Shown in pieces: positions 28,399-37,986 of a stretch of 64,000 nucleotides of DNA. Made by a program: the position numbers and the translations under genes. The stretch spans positions 186,001 to 250,000 of the forward strand of contig JBGAJM010000003.1 in assembly GCA_044224925.1 (NCBI GenBank), given 5' to 3'. Below the pieces are notes generated by a model that had not been told where the DNA came from, did not search any database, and saw only the letters and a list, made by a program, of their open reading frames with translations. The DNA comes from Kapaibacterium sp044224925 (GTDB lineage Bacteria; Bacteroidota; Ignavibacteria; Kapaibacteriales; Kapaibacteriaceae). The first letter of the stretch is position 1; every line of letters begins with the position of its first letter.

Positions 28399-29272
28399 AC
28401 GGTTCAAAGATCCCGCCATGACGGCAGCACTGCTGAGTCCGTGGATCATCACGCTCTGCGTGTTCTGGATCTATCCGTTGATCTATGCGCTGGTGCTGAG
28501 CTTTTCGCAGTACTCCACGCTGAACAACACCTTCACCTTCATCGGCGCGCAAAACTACACCGCCGTGATGCAGAGCGATTCGTTCTGGCAGGCGCTCAAG
28601 AACACCCTCATCTTCACCGTCGGCACGGTGCCGCTCACCACGTGTTTTGCGCTTGCGTTGGCGGTGGCCTTGCAACGACGGGGTGCGAGGTTCAGCTCCA
28701 TCATACGAGCATCGTACTTCATGCCGAGCGTCACGTCGCTGGTGGTGATCGCCCTGATCTTCTACGTGCTCTACGCGCGCGACGGGTATGTGAACGCCCT
28801 TGCCTCGATGATGGGCATGCCGCATCCTGAGCGCGGATGGCTGCAGGAACCGAGCACGGCACTGGCGTCCATCATGGCCATGGACGTATGGATCAGCACC
28901 GGGTACTACATGGTGCTCTTCCTTGCGGGGATGGAGGCCATTCCAAAGGATCTCTACGAAAGCGCAGAGCTGAACGGTGCCACGCGGTGGCAGCAGTTCT
29001 ATCGCATAACGCTTCCCATGCTCCGATCGACGCTTCTGTTCGTGATCGTGATCAATACGATCAAGAGCTTCCAGATCTTTGTGGAGGTCTACGTGATGAC
29101 GAAAGGTGGACCGGTGGGAAGCACCATGACGCTGGTCTATGACGTGTACGTCCACGCCTTCGACCGATTCGACGCCATGGGCTATGCCTGTGCACTTGCC
29201 TATGTGATCTTTGTGATCCTACTCTTGCTGTCTTTTGTTCAAATGAGAGTGCTCCGCACTCGCGACGTTTAA
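28391..29272 (+). CDS. Sugar-type ABC transporter permease (UgpA/MalF-like, CUT1)
   Basis: The 293-residue protein has six predicted membrane helices and the permease EAA loop YESAELNGATRWQQFYRITLPML, which docks the ATPase. This is the MalF/UgpA half of carbohydrate (CUT1) importers. Such transporters also need a MalG/UgpE-type permease, a binding protein and an ATPase; none is encoded next to it, as the following gene is an OmpA-family protein 11 nt downstream. The rest must be elsewhere, or the gene is a remnant. Substrate unknown. It overlaps maf by 8 nt. Confidence 0.88.
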   Translation: MHRRFKDPAMTAALLSPWIITLCVFWIYPLIYALVLSFSQYSTLNNTFTFIGAQNYTAVMQSDSFWQALKNTLIFTVGTVPLTTCFALALAVALQRRGARFSSIIRASYFMPSVTSLVVIALIFYVLYARDGYVNALASMMGMPHPERGWLQEPSTALASIMAMDVWISTGYYMVLFLAGMEAIPKDLYESAELNGATRWQQFYRITLPMLRSTLLFVIVINTIKSFQIFVEVYVMTKGGPVGSTMTLVYDVYVHAFDRFDAMGYACALAYVIFVILLLLSFVQMRVLRTRDV

Positions 29273-29283
29273 GGGGTTCGACC

Positions 29284-31395
29284 ATGCGTTTTCTTCTTCT
29301 CTGTGCCTTTGTCCTGAGCACGTTCACACCATGTTTCGCTCAGCAGCGCGTACTGCTGGAAGATGACTTCTCGAACAACAATGGCCAGTGGTTCGTGGGC
29401 TCCACGGACGACGACGAGGCCGAGGCCGAGATCGACGATGGCGTGTATCGCATCGAGCACAAGCCGGAGTCGGGCTATCGATTCTTCTTCAAATCGGTCG
29501 CCATCGACAATAAGAAGAACTGGTCCATTCAAGCTATCGTGAAGGAAAAGGACGGAGATACGGAGCATGGTTTCGGAATTGTGTTCTGGTCGGCAGATGC
29601 GAACAACATGTACGAGTTCCTGATCTCCAACGATGGTTTCGCACGCATCGGACATTACAAAGAAGGCGACTACTTCGACGTTCGGAAATGGGTGAAGTTC
29701 GAGGGAGTGAACGAAGGGAGCGAAACGAATGTGCTCGAACTCCGCAAGGTGAACGATGCCTTGGCCTTCCTCGTGAATGGCAAGGAGTTCGCAGAGATCA
29801 GTGCCTCGTTCTATGCCATCCATGGCCCGCGCGTTGGATTCGTACTACACAAGCAGCGCACGATCGAAGTGAATAAGATCACGGTCAAGGAATGGGACGC
29901 CGATCCCGTGAACCTCGTCAAAGACTATGATCCGAACGTAAAGCGCGTGAACCTTGGACCTGCCGTGAACGAGGTTTCGGACGAACTTGTGGATGCGATC
30001 TCGCCCGACGGATCGATGCTGTTCTTCAGTCGGTCCGATCACCCCGACAACATCGATACTGCCGGCGCCCGTGACTGTTGGGTGAGCACACGGAAGCCCG
30101 ATGGCTCGTGGGGGAAGGCTGTGAATCTCGGCCGACCTATCAATAACCGCGGGAACAACTTCGTGATCTCCGTGACGCCGGATCTGAACACACTCATTTT
30201 GCAGAATCGCTACGATAGTGACGGACAGCCGGACGGACAGGGCATGTCGTATTCCACACGCACCAAGAGCGGATGGTCGAATCCGATCAACATCGAATTC
30301 GACGAGTTCTCGAACGATGCCGATGTGATCAGCTCCTATCTCGCACCGGATGGCATCACGATGCTCATGTCGATCCAACGCAAGGACTCGTACGGCTATC
30401 TCGATCTGTATGTGTCGTTCAAGAAGGCGGATGGAACATACACCACGCCGAAGAACATGGGGGCCGTGCTCAATACCATCGGAAAAGAGATCGGGCCTTT
30501 CGTGGCGGCCGATAACAAGACGTTGTACTTCTCGTCGGATGGACATCCGGGCTATGAGGGAACGGACGTCTTCGTGTCAACGCGACTCGACGACTCGTGG
30601 ACGAATTGGAGTCAACCTCTGAACCTTGGCAAGGGCATCAATACCGACGAACACGACGACTTCTTCCAAGTGCCCGCCAAGGGCGACTCGGCCTACATCT
30701 CGTCGCGGAAGAACAGCGTTGGCGCCTCGGATATCTTCTCGGTGGCCCTGCCAAAGCAGGCACGTCCACAGCCGGTGATCATGATGCGCGGTCGTGTGCT
30801 GAATGCTGATACAAAAGAACCGGTGGAAGCGCTCGTGAAGTATGAGCAGCTGCCGAGCGGCAAGCAGATCGGTGTTGCTCGCAGTGCACCGTCCGATGGT
30901 CGCTACAAGGTATCGCTGCCGCCCGGCGAACAGTATGGTGTGCGTGCAGAGGCGAAAGGGTTCTATGCGTTGAGCGAGACCTTCGACACGAAGGCCCTTG
31001 GTGAATACGCAGAGGTGGAGCGAGATCTCTTCTTGACGCCGATCAAAGAGAACGTGACGATCCGATTGAACAACGTCTTCTTCGACTTCGGCAAGTACGA
31101 CCTCCGACCGGAGTCGTATCCGGAACTCGATCGCTTGGTGCAGTTCCTTACGGACGAGAACACCGTGATGATCGAAGTTGCCGGACACACCGATAACGTC
31201 GGTGACGACCGCAGCAATCTGACGCTCTCACAGAATCGTGTGAACAGTGTACGTGCCTATCTTGAATCGAAGGGCATTGCCACCGGACGTGTGGTGGCCA
31301 AGGGATACGGCAAGACCAAGCCCGTTGCACCGAACGATACGGAAGAAGGACGTCAGCAAAATCGTCGCGTTGAATTCGTCATTCTCAAGAAGTGA
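29284..31395 (+). CDS. PorE-like outer-membrane protein: LamG-like, beta-propeller, carboxypeptidase-regulatory and OmpA domains, 703 aa
   Basis: A signal peptide (MRFLLLCAFVLSTFTPCFA) is followed by a concanavalin/LamG-like domain (about 25-205), a PD40/WD40-like propeller (about 220-485; repeats such as SPDGSMLFFSRSD and YLAPDGITMLMS), a carboxypeptidase-regulatory beta domain (about 500-585; GRVLNADTKEPVEALVKYE) and an OmpA peptidoglycan-binding domain (about 590-703; FFDFGKYDLRPES, AGHTDNVGDD, NRRVEFVIL). PorE of the T9SS has TPR, propeller, CRD and OmpA parts; here a LamG-like domain replaces the TPR. It probably ties an outer-membrane machine to peptidoglycan. It lies just ahead of plsY. 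Confidence 0.88.
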   Translation: MRFLLLCAFVLSTFTPCFAQQRVLLEDDFSNNNGQWFVGSTDDDEAEAEIDDGVYRIEHKPESGYRFFFKSVAIDNKKNWSIQAIVKEKDGDTEHGFGIVFWSADANNMYEFLISNDGFARIGHYKEGDYFDVRKWVKFEGVNEGSETNVLELRKVNDALAFLVNGKEFAEISASFYAIHGPRVGFVLHKQRTIEVNKITVKEWDADPVNLVKDYDPNVKRVNLGPAVNEVSDELVDAISPDGSMLFFSRSDHPDNIDTAGARDCWVSTRKPDGSWGKAVNLGRPINNRGNNFVISVTPDLNTLILQNRYDSDGQPDGQGMSYSTRTKSGWSNPINIEFDEFSNDADVISSYLAPDGITMLMSIQRKDSYGYLDLYVSFKKADGTYTTPKNMGAVLNTIGKEIGPFVAADNKTLYFSSDGHPGYEGTDVFVSTRLDDSWTNWSQPLNLGKGINTDEHDDFFQVPAKGDSAYISSRKNSVGASDIFSVALPKQARPQPVIMMRGRVLNADTKEPVEALVKYEQLPSGKQIGVARSAPSDGRYKVSLPPGEQYGVRAEAKGFYALSETFDTKALGEYAEVERDLFLTPIKENVTIRLNNVFFDFGKYDLRPESYPELDRLVQFLTDENTVMIEVAGHTDNVGDDRSNLTLSQNRVNSVRAYLESKGIATGRVVAKGYGKTKPVAPNDTEEGRQQNRRVEFVILKK

Positions 31396-31399
31396 TCTC

Positions 31400-32053
31400 A
31401 TGAATCTTGGCCTGCTCGGCGCTGCACTCCTCGGCTATGCGATCGGACTCATTCCCGTGGCATTCATTCTCATGAAGCTCACGCGAGGAAAGGACATTCG
31501 CACCGAGGGTACAGGCAATGTTGGCGCGATGAACGTGTACGAAGTAACGGGCAGTCGGTGGATCGGGATCCTCACCTTCCTCCTTGATGCCCTCAAAGGA
31601 GTTGCCGCCGTGCTCCTTGCACAGACCATCTTCGGTCATTGGTTCCTTGCCACAGCCGTGGCCGGTGCGGCCTGCGTTGCCGGACATAACTTCAACATCA
31701 TCTTGGGTGGCAAGGGCGGCAGGGGATTGGCAACGGCCACAGGCGTGTTCGCCATTGTGAATCCGTTCATGATCCTTCTGTGGGATATCATGTACCTGAC
31801 GGGCTACTTCGTGATACGTCGTGATATCCGCGTGGCAAGTATGGTGGCAACGTTGGGAAGCGGCGTGTTGATCTTCTCAACGCCGGAGCGCGTGCTGCGC
31901 TTGACAACGATCTTGCCCGATGTGTATTCGATGACGGAACTCAAGCTCTTCGCCGCTGCCACACTCTTTCTCATCTTCGTTCGCTTTGTGGCGCCAATGC
32001 GCGAGTTCATGGCCGAAGAGCACGAGAAGCACTACTCGGACGAAGCGGAATAG
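31400..32053 (+). CDS. plsY: Acyl-phosphate glycerol-3-phosphate acyltransferase PlsY
   Basis: The 217-residue membrane protein contains the three PlsY motifs: the N-terminal GYAIGLIPVAFIL region, TEGTGNVGAMNVYEVTG (glycerol-3-phosphate site) and GGKGGRGLATATG (acyl-phosphate site). It adds the first acyl chain to glycerol-3-phosphate in the inner membrane. The ATG at 31400 lies 4 nt after the upstream stop. Its last 22 nt overlap the 3' end of lysC on the other strand, a tail-to-tail overlap. Confidence 0.92.
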   Translation: MNLGLLGAALLGYAIGLIPVAFILMKLTRGKDIRTEGTGNVGAMNVYEVTGSRWIGILTFLLDALKGVAAVLLAQTIFGHWFLATAVAGAACVAGHNFNIILGGKGGRGLATATGVFAIVNPFMILLWDIMYLTGYFVIRRDIRVASMVATLGSGVLIFSTPERVLRLTTILPDVYSMTELKLFAAATLFLIFVRFVAPMREFMAEEHEKHYSDEAE

Positions 32054-33354
32054 AGAATGCCGTGAATGGCGCGTACCGTGTCGAGCGCATACTCGTCGGC
32101 AACCACAACGAACGTCGTCACATCACTCGCACCTGATACGATCATCTGCGCATGCCGTGCAACGGCCGCTAGTGCTTCGACGCTGGTCGGGGCTTGTGCA
32201 TGTGGACCGCAAACGGCGATCAGTGCAACGTTCGTTCGATGCACATCCGCTCCGGCCACTGCCACATCGATCGCAACACGTTCAGCGTCGGTACGTGCCG
32301 GCAGGATGATGACGGTCGCCTCGGCCGTACTCGCGCGCAGGAGAACATGCGATTCGATCTCGTGCAGGAACGACGCGGGTCGTGATGTATGGATGGCAAC
32401 GCACGACCTGATCAGCGACACGGCATGCAGGTCTGCATCGTGCGGCTGTGATGCCGTGATCGTCGTCCCCGGATCGTTCTCGCGAAACGTGTTCAACACG
32501 CGCACCGGAATGTTGGCATCGATGGCCGGCGCAATGGTGTCGGGGTGCAATACCTTGGCTCCATAGATGGCGAGCTCGCGCACTTCACGGAACGACATGT
32601 GCGGGATCGGCCGTGCCTCCGCGACCAAGCGCGGATCTGTGGTGTACACACCGCTCACATCCGTCCAGATCTGGATCTCCTCTGCGCCGCAAGCCGCGCC
32701 CAGGATGGCCGCTGTGTAGTCTGACCCGCCCCTGCCCAACGTCGTCGTCCGTCCATCGGCCGTTGCGCCAAGGAAGCCCTGGGTAACAACGATGGAGGCG
32801 GAGGTGAGGAGAGGAAGCAAGGTGGCCTTGCACTGGATCCGCACAATGGCATGATCGACGGCGGCTTGCGTGAAGGTCTCGTTGGTGCGCATCACGGAAC
32901 GCACATCGAACCACGTCGACGTGAGCCCTGCCGCCCTACAAGCCCCTTCAAAGATGGACGTGGAGAGTCGCTCGCCGAACGATGCGACCATGTCCAACGA
33001 CTGCGCCGTGCATTCGCCGAGAACGGCTATGCCCTGACAGTATTCCGTGAGCTCGTCGCATAACTGATGTACGCGTTGGAGGGCGATCGTTTGCTGCGCC
33101 ACGTCGGCGATCAGCGATGTCGCGATCTGCACATGTCGGTCTCGCACAGCCTGCAACAACGGATGCATCTCTTCTTCCGACGCATGTGCCGCGGTGCGCG
33201 CAATGTGCAGGAGGGCATCGGTGGTCTTGCTCGTGGCGGAGAGGACAACGATGATGCCATTGTGTCGTGGTGCGTGCGAGGCAACGATGGAAAGGACGCG
33301 TTGCAACGCATCACTATCCTGGACGGACGTGCCGCCGAACTTCATCACGAGCAT
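32032..33354 (-). CDS. lysC: Aspartate kinase
   Basis: The 440-residue protein begins MLVMKFGGTSVQD (the KFGGTS kinase motif), has SFGERLSTSIFEGACRAAG, GRGGSDYTAAILGAACGAEEIQIWTDVSGVYTTDPR for the nucleotide and aspartate sites, and two ACT-like regulatory segments at the C-terminus. It phosphorylates aspartate, the first step to lysine, threonine and methionine. There is no fused homoserine dehydrogenase. The start is 3 nt after the stop of the upstream unknown gene; its end overlaps plsY. It is the third gene of a minus-strand operon. Confidence 0.93.
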   Translation of the reverse strand: MLVMKFGGTSVQDSDALQRVLSIVASHAPRHNGIIVVLSATSKTTDALLHIARTAAHASEEEMHPLLQAVRDRHVQIATSLIADVAQQTIALQRVHQLCDELTEYCQGIAVLGECTAQSLDMVASFGERLSTSIFEGACRAAGLTSTWFDVRSVMRTNETFTQAAVDHAIVRIQCKATLLPLLTSASIVVTQGFLGATADGRTTTLGRGGSDYTAAILGAACGAEEIQIWTDVSGVYTTDPRLVAEARPIPHMSFREVRELAIYGAKVLHPDTIAPAIDANIPVRVLNTFRENDPGTTITASQPHDADLHAVSLIRSCVAIHTSRPASFLHEIESHVLLRASTAEATVIILPARTDAERVAIDVAVAGADVHRTNVALIAVCGPHAQAPTSVEALAAVARHAQMIVSGASDVTTFVVVADEYALDTVRAIHGILYSASSE

Positions 33355-33357
33355 GTG

Positions 33358-33960
33358 TTAGCCTACGTCGAAGTATTGTGCCAGATGCTCGGCATTGGTC
33401 ACGTGAAGCAAGATGCGATCTTCGACAAGTGTGGCCACGGCGCGCTTCGCCAGAGCCAGATCGATGTTGTACCGATAGGCGAAGTGCCAGATGTCGACGT
33501 TGCCAACACTGGCCTCGAGCGTAAGGAGTTGTCCCGGCGTCATCGACGACCGCTGCGTGAATCGCTCGCGCACGGCCTCGACGAAATCGGTGGACTCTCT
33601 GTCGAGCAACAGATTCGGAGAGAAGAAATAGTTGTCGACGTTCACCAGGTCGCAGATCACGAACTGTCCGGTGGATGCATTCGATCCCGCAAAATCGGTC
33701 AGGAAGGCAAGGCTCACCAGGTACGGACGTTCATCGTTCGCCCAGATATCGTTCCACACCGCCGGATCGGCTTCTTTGAGCCACTCGAAGAACGTGATCT
33801 CATGCTGCGGAAGCTGCATGAGCGTGCGAGCTCCATACCGAGCACGGATCGCTTCGATGTTCTCTGGTGTAAGGTCGCGAAGCTGCTCGTCGGTGAAGAC
33901 GATCACACCCTCGCGTTCAACGCTTGCATCGCAATGGTCGAGAATTTCTTGGTTCGTCAT
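33358..33960 (-). CDS. Protein of unknown function, 200 aa
   Basis: I do not recognise a family. It is an acidic, soluble, alpha/beta protein without signal peptide or membrane segment, rich in aromatic residues (for example FFEWLKEADPAVWNDIW). Its start overlaps the stop of the YfhO-like gene (33957-33960, ATGA) and its stop is 3 nt before lysC, so it is translated as part of that operon. The C-terminal half (DLALAKRAVATLVEDRILL) could be a winged-helix-like segment, but this is a guess. Confidence 0.75.
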   Translation of the reverse strand: MTNQEILDHCDASVEREGVIVFTDEQLRDLTPENIEAIRARYGARTLMQLPQHEITFFEWLKEADPAVWNDIWANDERPYLVSLAFLTDFAGSNASTGQFVICDLVNVDNYFFSPNLLLDRESTDFVEAVRERFTQRSSMTPGQLLTLEASVGNVDIWHFAYRYNIDLALAKRAVATLVEDRILLHVTNAEHLAQYFDVG

Positions 33961-36467
33961 ACAGTGGTCGGTTCGTTCTTCTTGCGCTGCATGAACCAGA
34001 AGGCCATGCCGATGGCGCCGATCAACAGGGTGATCCCGTTGGCCGCCATGCTGATGGTACGTCCGCGCTCAAATGCAGGGCTGATGAATGAGAACTCCAC
34101 GGTGTGCGTTCCGGGAGGAACAACAACGCCGCGAAGCATATGGTCGGTCTTGTGGATCGGTACTTCCGCACCGTCGATAAAGGCGTGCCACTCGGGATAG
34201 TACATCTCGCTCACTACAAGGAAGTTCGATGCCGACGTGGTGGCCTTGAGCGTGAGGCGTTGATTGCCGCGTGCCGTGATGGTAACGGTTGGTGGCTGTG
34301 TGGAATCGATCGGTTGCACGCCGCTCACGGGCTCGGAAACATAGGCAACAGCGCGTGGATCGAAGGTGCCATCGCGCAGCGCTTCGAGGACCTTCATCGG
34401 TTGTTGCTCAACAACAACGCTGTTGGCGAAGAAGGCACGCGGAAGCATGGCGCGGTTCTTGTACACGATCTGTCCGGTTTGCTGCGACGTGAAGTCCGGC
34501 TGAATGCCATCGTAGATGGGTCGGTCCGACACGATGTACTTCACGTTCAACAGATTCCACAGGAACGGATTGGCGATCACCGATCCGCCACCCTTGCCGG
34601 CCACATCGAACATGTCTTGATACGCGCGAAGCTTTGCCGATGAATAGCCGTGAACGTTCTCGACGAAGTGATAGGCCCATGCATTCGCCGGTGTTTGCGA
34701 GAGATCGCAAATGCGGAAGACGCCCGGGTCCTGCTTGATGTAGTCCACCACATCGGTCTTCTGGAACACGGTCTTCTCGACCTTCTCTTTCGACGGTGCA
34801 TAGCCGCGCTTATCGACGCGCCACAGGTCGATCACCAGCAACACGATCATCACGCCCATGCCCACGGCAGGGGAGACCTTCTTGTTCACGATCAGGAAGA
34901 TGCCCGCGCCAAAGAGGATGGCAAGGAATCCGGTGGCCATCCAGTCGCTCTGCATTTCATCGAACATCGGCTGTGTTGCCGATGCGGGCACTTGCGAAGC
35001 GTCGGGCACGCGGTCTGGCATCTTCTCGTGGAACGACTGTGCTACACTGGCGCGGAAGCTCTCTTCGAACATGTTCGTGTACACCACGCCGATGAGGAAG
35101 AATGCAACACCCGCCGCCATCAGGCCAAGGCCCCACTTCTTCTGTTCCTTCGTTGCAGTACCGCTCCATCCTACGATGCTGCTCAACCCGTAGCCCGCAA
35201 GCACCGGTGTTGCGAACTGCAACAAGCACAAGGCGATGTTGGGCGCACGGAACTTGTTGAACGTTGGCACAAAGTTGTAGAACACATCATAGAGCAACGG
35301 GAAGTTCTTCCCGAAGGAGAGCAGGAGGGAGAAGGCGGAAAGGATGACGAGGAAGACCACGAAGGGATCTCGCCGATGCCACCATGCGCCGACAATGGCA
35401 AGGAACAACACGCCAATGCCCATGTAGTTGGCCGCATCGGTGAAGGGCATCTGTCCCCAATACACCATGCTCAGCTGCTTGGTAGGACCCATCTTCATCT
35501 TGCCGAAGCCGTAGTAGTTCGGAACGAAGAAGGTGATCATCTCTTCCGGACTGAACGACCAGTTCGTTGCGTACTCATAGTCATTGCCGCCGCTTTGGTC
35601 TTGCTTGTTGCGCTCGGATTGTACGATCGGTGCCGAGCCGCGCGTGGAGTAGGGCGTGTATTCACGTGTGGCCAGGAACATGTCGGCATGCGTTGCCAGG
35701 GCCAGTGTCCCTGCAATGGCCAAGGCGCCGCCGGCTCGCAGCACGCTCATGGCATTGTCCTTGGCAATGGCTCGGAACACAAGTTCAACGGCCAGATACA
35801 GCGCCAGTGCACAACCGATGTAGAACATCATCTGCGGGTGCGTCGCGCTCACGAGCACGATCATCGGGATCGTGAGGAGGAACAGGTTCAGGAAGGAGAA
35901 TCGTACGCGGATGCGTTCAAGGGCAAGAAGGATGAAGGGCAAGCTGGCAAAGGACACGGGCTTGGTGGAGTGACCGATCATCACCCACGTGATCACCCAC
36001 GTCGAGAAGATACCGGCCAGGGCAACGAAGGTGGCAATGTCGCGACGCTGCTTCTTGCTGCGCATCAGGGCATACATGCCCATTCCGTAGATGGCATACC
36101 ACATGGCCAGGCGACCGGTGTCGTTCGAAAAGAGGTCGCCAACAGCTCGAGGGAAGGCGAAGATCACCTTCGAGACGATGTCCCACGACCGATCGCCGGC
36201 AGCAAGGAAGGAAGCCAGCGAGGGCATGCCGCTGAAGATGTAGGGCACCCAGAGCGGGAACTCTCCCGTGGCCTTGGCTTGGTCGAGGTAGGGGACAAAG
36301 CTCAAGAAGGCCACGTTATCGCTCTCTCCAAGGAAGCTCTTCCCACCGAAGATGGCATCTCCAAAGAAGATGAAGACGGAGAGAAGGATGCTCACACAGG
36401 CGATCACGTCGCGCATGCTATCAGAAATGTGGAGACCTGTCGAAGACCCTGATTTGACCGTTGCCAT
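33957..36467 (-). CDS. YfhO-family multispanning membrane protein (glycosyltransferase-like), 836 aa
   Basis: There are about twelve predicted membrane helices from residue 25 to 560, with the YfhO-type segments FFGDAIFGGKSF, DQAKATGEFPLWVPYIFSGMP and FNKFRAPNIALCLLQF. A soluble domain (about 600-810) and a final helix near the C-terminus follow. YfhO proteins are GT-C-like membrane enzymes thought to modify lipoteichoic acid or other envelope glycans; the exact substrate is not known. AAAGGA lies 5 nt before the ATG. A TAGATTTG box on the minus strand (36512-36505) lies 37 nt upstream. It heads the yfhO-unknown-lysC operon. Confidence 0.88.
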   Translation of the reverse strand: MATVKSGSSTGLHISDSMRDVIACVSILLSVFIFFGDAIFGGKSFLGESDNVAFLSFVPYLDQAKATGEFPLWVPYIFSGMPSLASFLAAGDRSWDIVSKVIFAFPRAVGDLFSNDTGRLAMWYAIYGMGMYALMRSKKQRRDIATFVALAGIFSTWVITWVMIGHSTKPVSFASLPFILLALERIRVRFSFLNLFLLTIPMIVLVSATHPQMMFYIGCALALYLAVELVFRAIAKDNAMSVLRAGGALAIAGTLALATHADMFLATREYTPYSTRGSAPIVQSERNKQDQSGGNDYEYATNWSFSPEEMITFFVPNYYGFGKMKMGPTKQLSMVYWGQMPFTDAANYMGIGVLFLAIVGAWWHRRDPFVVFLVILSAFSLLLSFGKNFPLLYDVFYNFVPTFNKFRAPNIALCLLQFATPVLAGYGLSSIVGWSGTATKEQKKWGLGLMAAGVAFFLIGVVYTNMFEESFRASVAQSFHEKMPDRVPDASQVPASATQPMFDEMQSDWMATGFLAILFGAGIFLIVNKKVSPAVGMGVMIVLLVIDLWRVDKRGYAPSKEKVEKTVFQKTDVVDYIKQDPGVFRICDLSQTPANAWAYHFVENVHGYSSAKLRAYQDMFDVAGKGGGSVIANPFLWNLLNVKYIVSDRPIYDGIQPDFTSQQTGQIVYKNRAMLPRAFFANSVVVEQQPMKVLEALRDGTFDPRAVAYVSEPVSGVQPIDSTQPPTVTITARGNQRLTLKATTSASNFLVVSEMYYPEWHAFIDGAEVPIHKTDHMLRGVVVPPGTHTVEFSFISPAFERGRTISMAANGITLLIGAIGMAFWFMQRKKNEPTTV

Positions 36468-36504
36468 GGACGTCCTTTAGAAATGCATTCGTGGGCAGTA
36501 CCGA

Positions 36505-36512
36505 CAAATCTA
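36505..36512 (-). promoter_or_regulatory. -7 box TAGATTTG of the yfhO operon
   Basis: An exact TAnnTTTG match on the minus strand, 37 nt before the ATG at 36467, in the 111-nt gap between the divergent yfhO-like and DUF1800 genes. No TTTG -33 element is visible. Confidence 0.5.
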
Positions 36513-36578
36513 CGAAGTCCGCTATTCGAGATTTCTTCGTTATGTTTTCCGGGATCGGAGTTTCATATCGGAGGATTC

Positions 36579-37976
36579 GTGGCAACAGACCTCTCACCCA
36601 GAACGCAACCCCTTACGTATGGAGACGCTCTGCATTTTCTGCGCAGAGCCACCTTGCACCCCACGCACGATGGGGCCATGGCCTTGGTCGGCAAGACCCC
36701 GACCGAGGCGGCACGCGAGCTGCTGGACCGGGGAACCGATCCGGTGCTTCCCGCCTGGGCGTCGACCCCGCCCGATCCGAACATCATGTTCTCCGATGCG
36801 GCACGGCGCTGGCCGGAAATGCAGCAGTGGTGGGTCGACAAGCTCATCACCGAACCGTCCGTGCGAGAGCGCATGGTCCTGTTCTGGCACAACCACTTCA
36901 CGTCCGACTACATCACCGTCTATTACGGACAGTTCAGTATTCGCCAGAATGCACTTCAGCGCACGTATGCCTTGGGCGACTTTGCCGAGTTCTCGAAAAA
37001 GATGGTGGGCGATCCCGCCATGCTGATCTTCCTGAACGGCAACTTGAGCGTGAAAGGAAATCCCAACGAGAATTTCGCGCGCGAGTGGTTCGAACTGTTC
37101 TCGCTTGGCGTTGGCAATTACACGGAACGCGATATCGTGGAGGCGGCACGCGCCTTCACGGGATGGCGCATCAGCGGATTGAATGGCACCTACACGTCGC
37201 AGCTCTCGGACCTTGGCGAGAAGACGATCTTCGGTCAAACAGGTCCGTGGACGTATGAGGACGTTGTCCGCATTACCCTCGCTCAGCCCGCCTGCGCTCG
37301 ATACCTGGCCACCAAACTGTTGCGCACGTTCGTGCAGTACTATCCAAGCGATGAGACCGTCACGGCGTTGGCCGCCGAGATCACGGCCAAGAACTTCGTG
37401 ATCAAGCCCGTGTTGCAAACGTTGCTTTCGTCCGAACTCTTCCACGATGCCTCGGTGCGTGGCGCTTTGATCAAGGCACCTGCAGATCTCGTGCTCGGCC
37501 TTGCTACCTCGCTCAACTACACCACCATGCAACGCGACCTTGTGGTCTCGTCGATGGCGAAGTTGAATCAGGAGCTCTTCTATCCGCCAACGGTGGAAGG
37601 GTGGAAGGGGCACCACGCCTGGATCACGAGCAGTACGTTCCCATCCCGACAGCGGTTTGGCGAGAACATCGTGAATGGCAAGACCACGGATGGAACGCAG
37701 ATCAAGGACACATCGGGCAAGGCCATCACGCCCGATCTCGTGGCCCTCGTCAAGAAGGTGTGCACGGCCCCCAACGACCCTGCCGCCGTTGTCGATGCCC
37801 TTGCCACCTATCTGTTGCCCGTGCCCATCACAACAGAACAGCGTGTGGTGCTGAAGGAGATCTTACTGCAATCACGTCCGGACTATGAGTGGACGATCGA
37901 TGCAGCCTTCGCGCCGACCTATCTGCGTCTGTTCTTGCAGGCCGTCGTTCGTATGCCCGAATTCCAGTTGATGTAA
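36579..37976 (+). CDS. DUF1800 family protein
   Basis: The 465-residue protein has DUF1800 signatures: FLRRATLHPT near the start, REWFELFSLGVGNYTERDIVEAARAFTGW, and C-terminal YPPTVEGWKGHHAWI. The GTG at 36579 is chosen because GGAGG lies 5 nt before it and the conserved region begins right after. DUF1800 proteins are regularly encoded next to DUF1501 proteins, as here (10 nt gap). Their role is unproven; both are commonly exported or cell-surface associated in biopolymer-degrading bacteria. No signal peptide is visible with this start. Confidence 0.88.
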   Translation: MATDLSPRTQPLTYGDALHFLRRATLHPTHDGAMALVGKTPTEAARELLDRGTDPVLPAWASTPPDPNIMFSDAARRWPEMQQWWVDKLITEPSVRERMVLFWHNHFTSDYITVYYGQFSIRQNALQRTYALGDFAEFSKKMVGDPAMLIFLNGNLSVKGNPNENFAREWFELFSLGVGNYTERDIVEAARAFTGWRISGLNGTYTSQLSDLGEKTIFGQTGPWTYEDVVRITLAQPACARYLATKLLRTFVQYYPSDETVTALAAEITAKNFVIKPVLQTLLSSELFHDASVRGALIKAPADLVLGLATSLNYTTMQRDLVVSSMAKLNQELFYPPTVEGWKGHHAWITSSTFPSRQRFGENIVNGKTTDGTQIKDTSGKAITPDLVALVKKVCTAPNDPAAVVDALATYLLPVPITTEQRVVLKEILLQSRPDYEWTIDAAFAPTYLRLFLQAVVRMPEFQLM

Positions 37977-37986
37977 GGAGCACACC

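Noticed and set aside
31247..31399. Upstream extension of plsY into the OmpA gene
   Set aside because: The frame is open but overlaps the OmpA domain; the PlsY family begins at the ATG at 31400.
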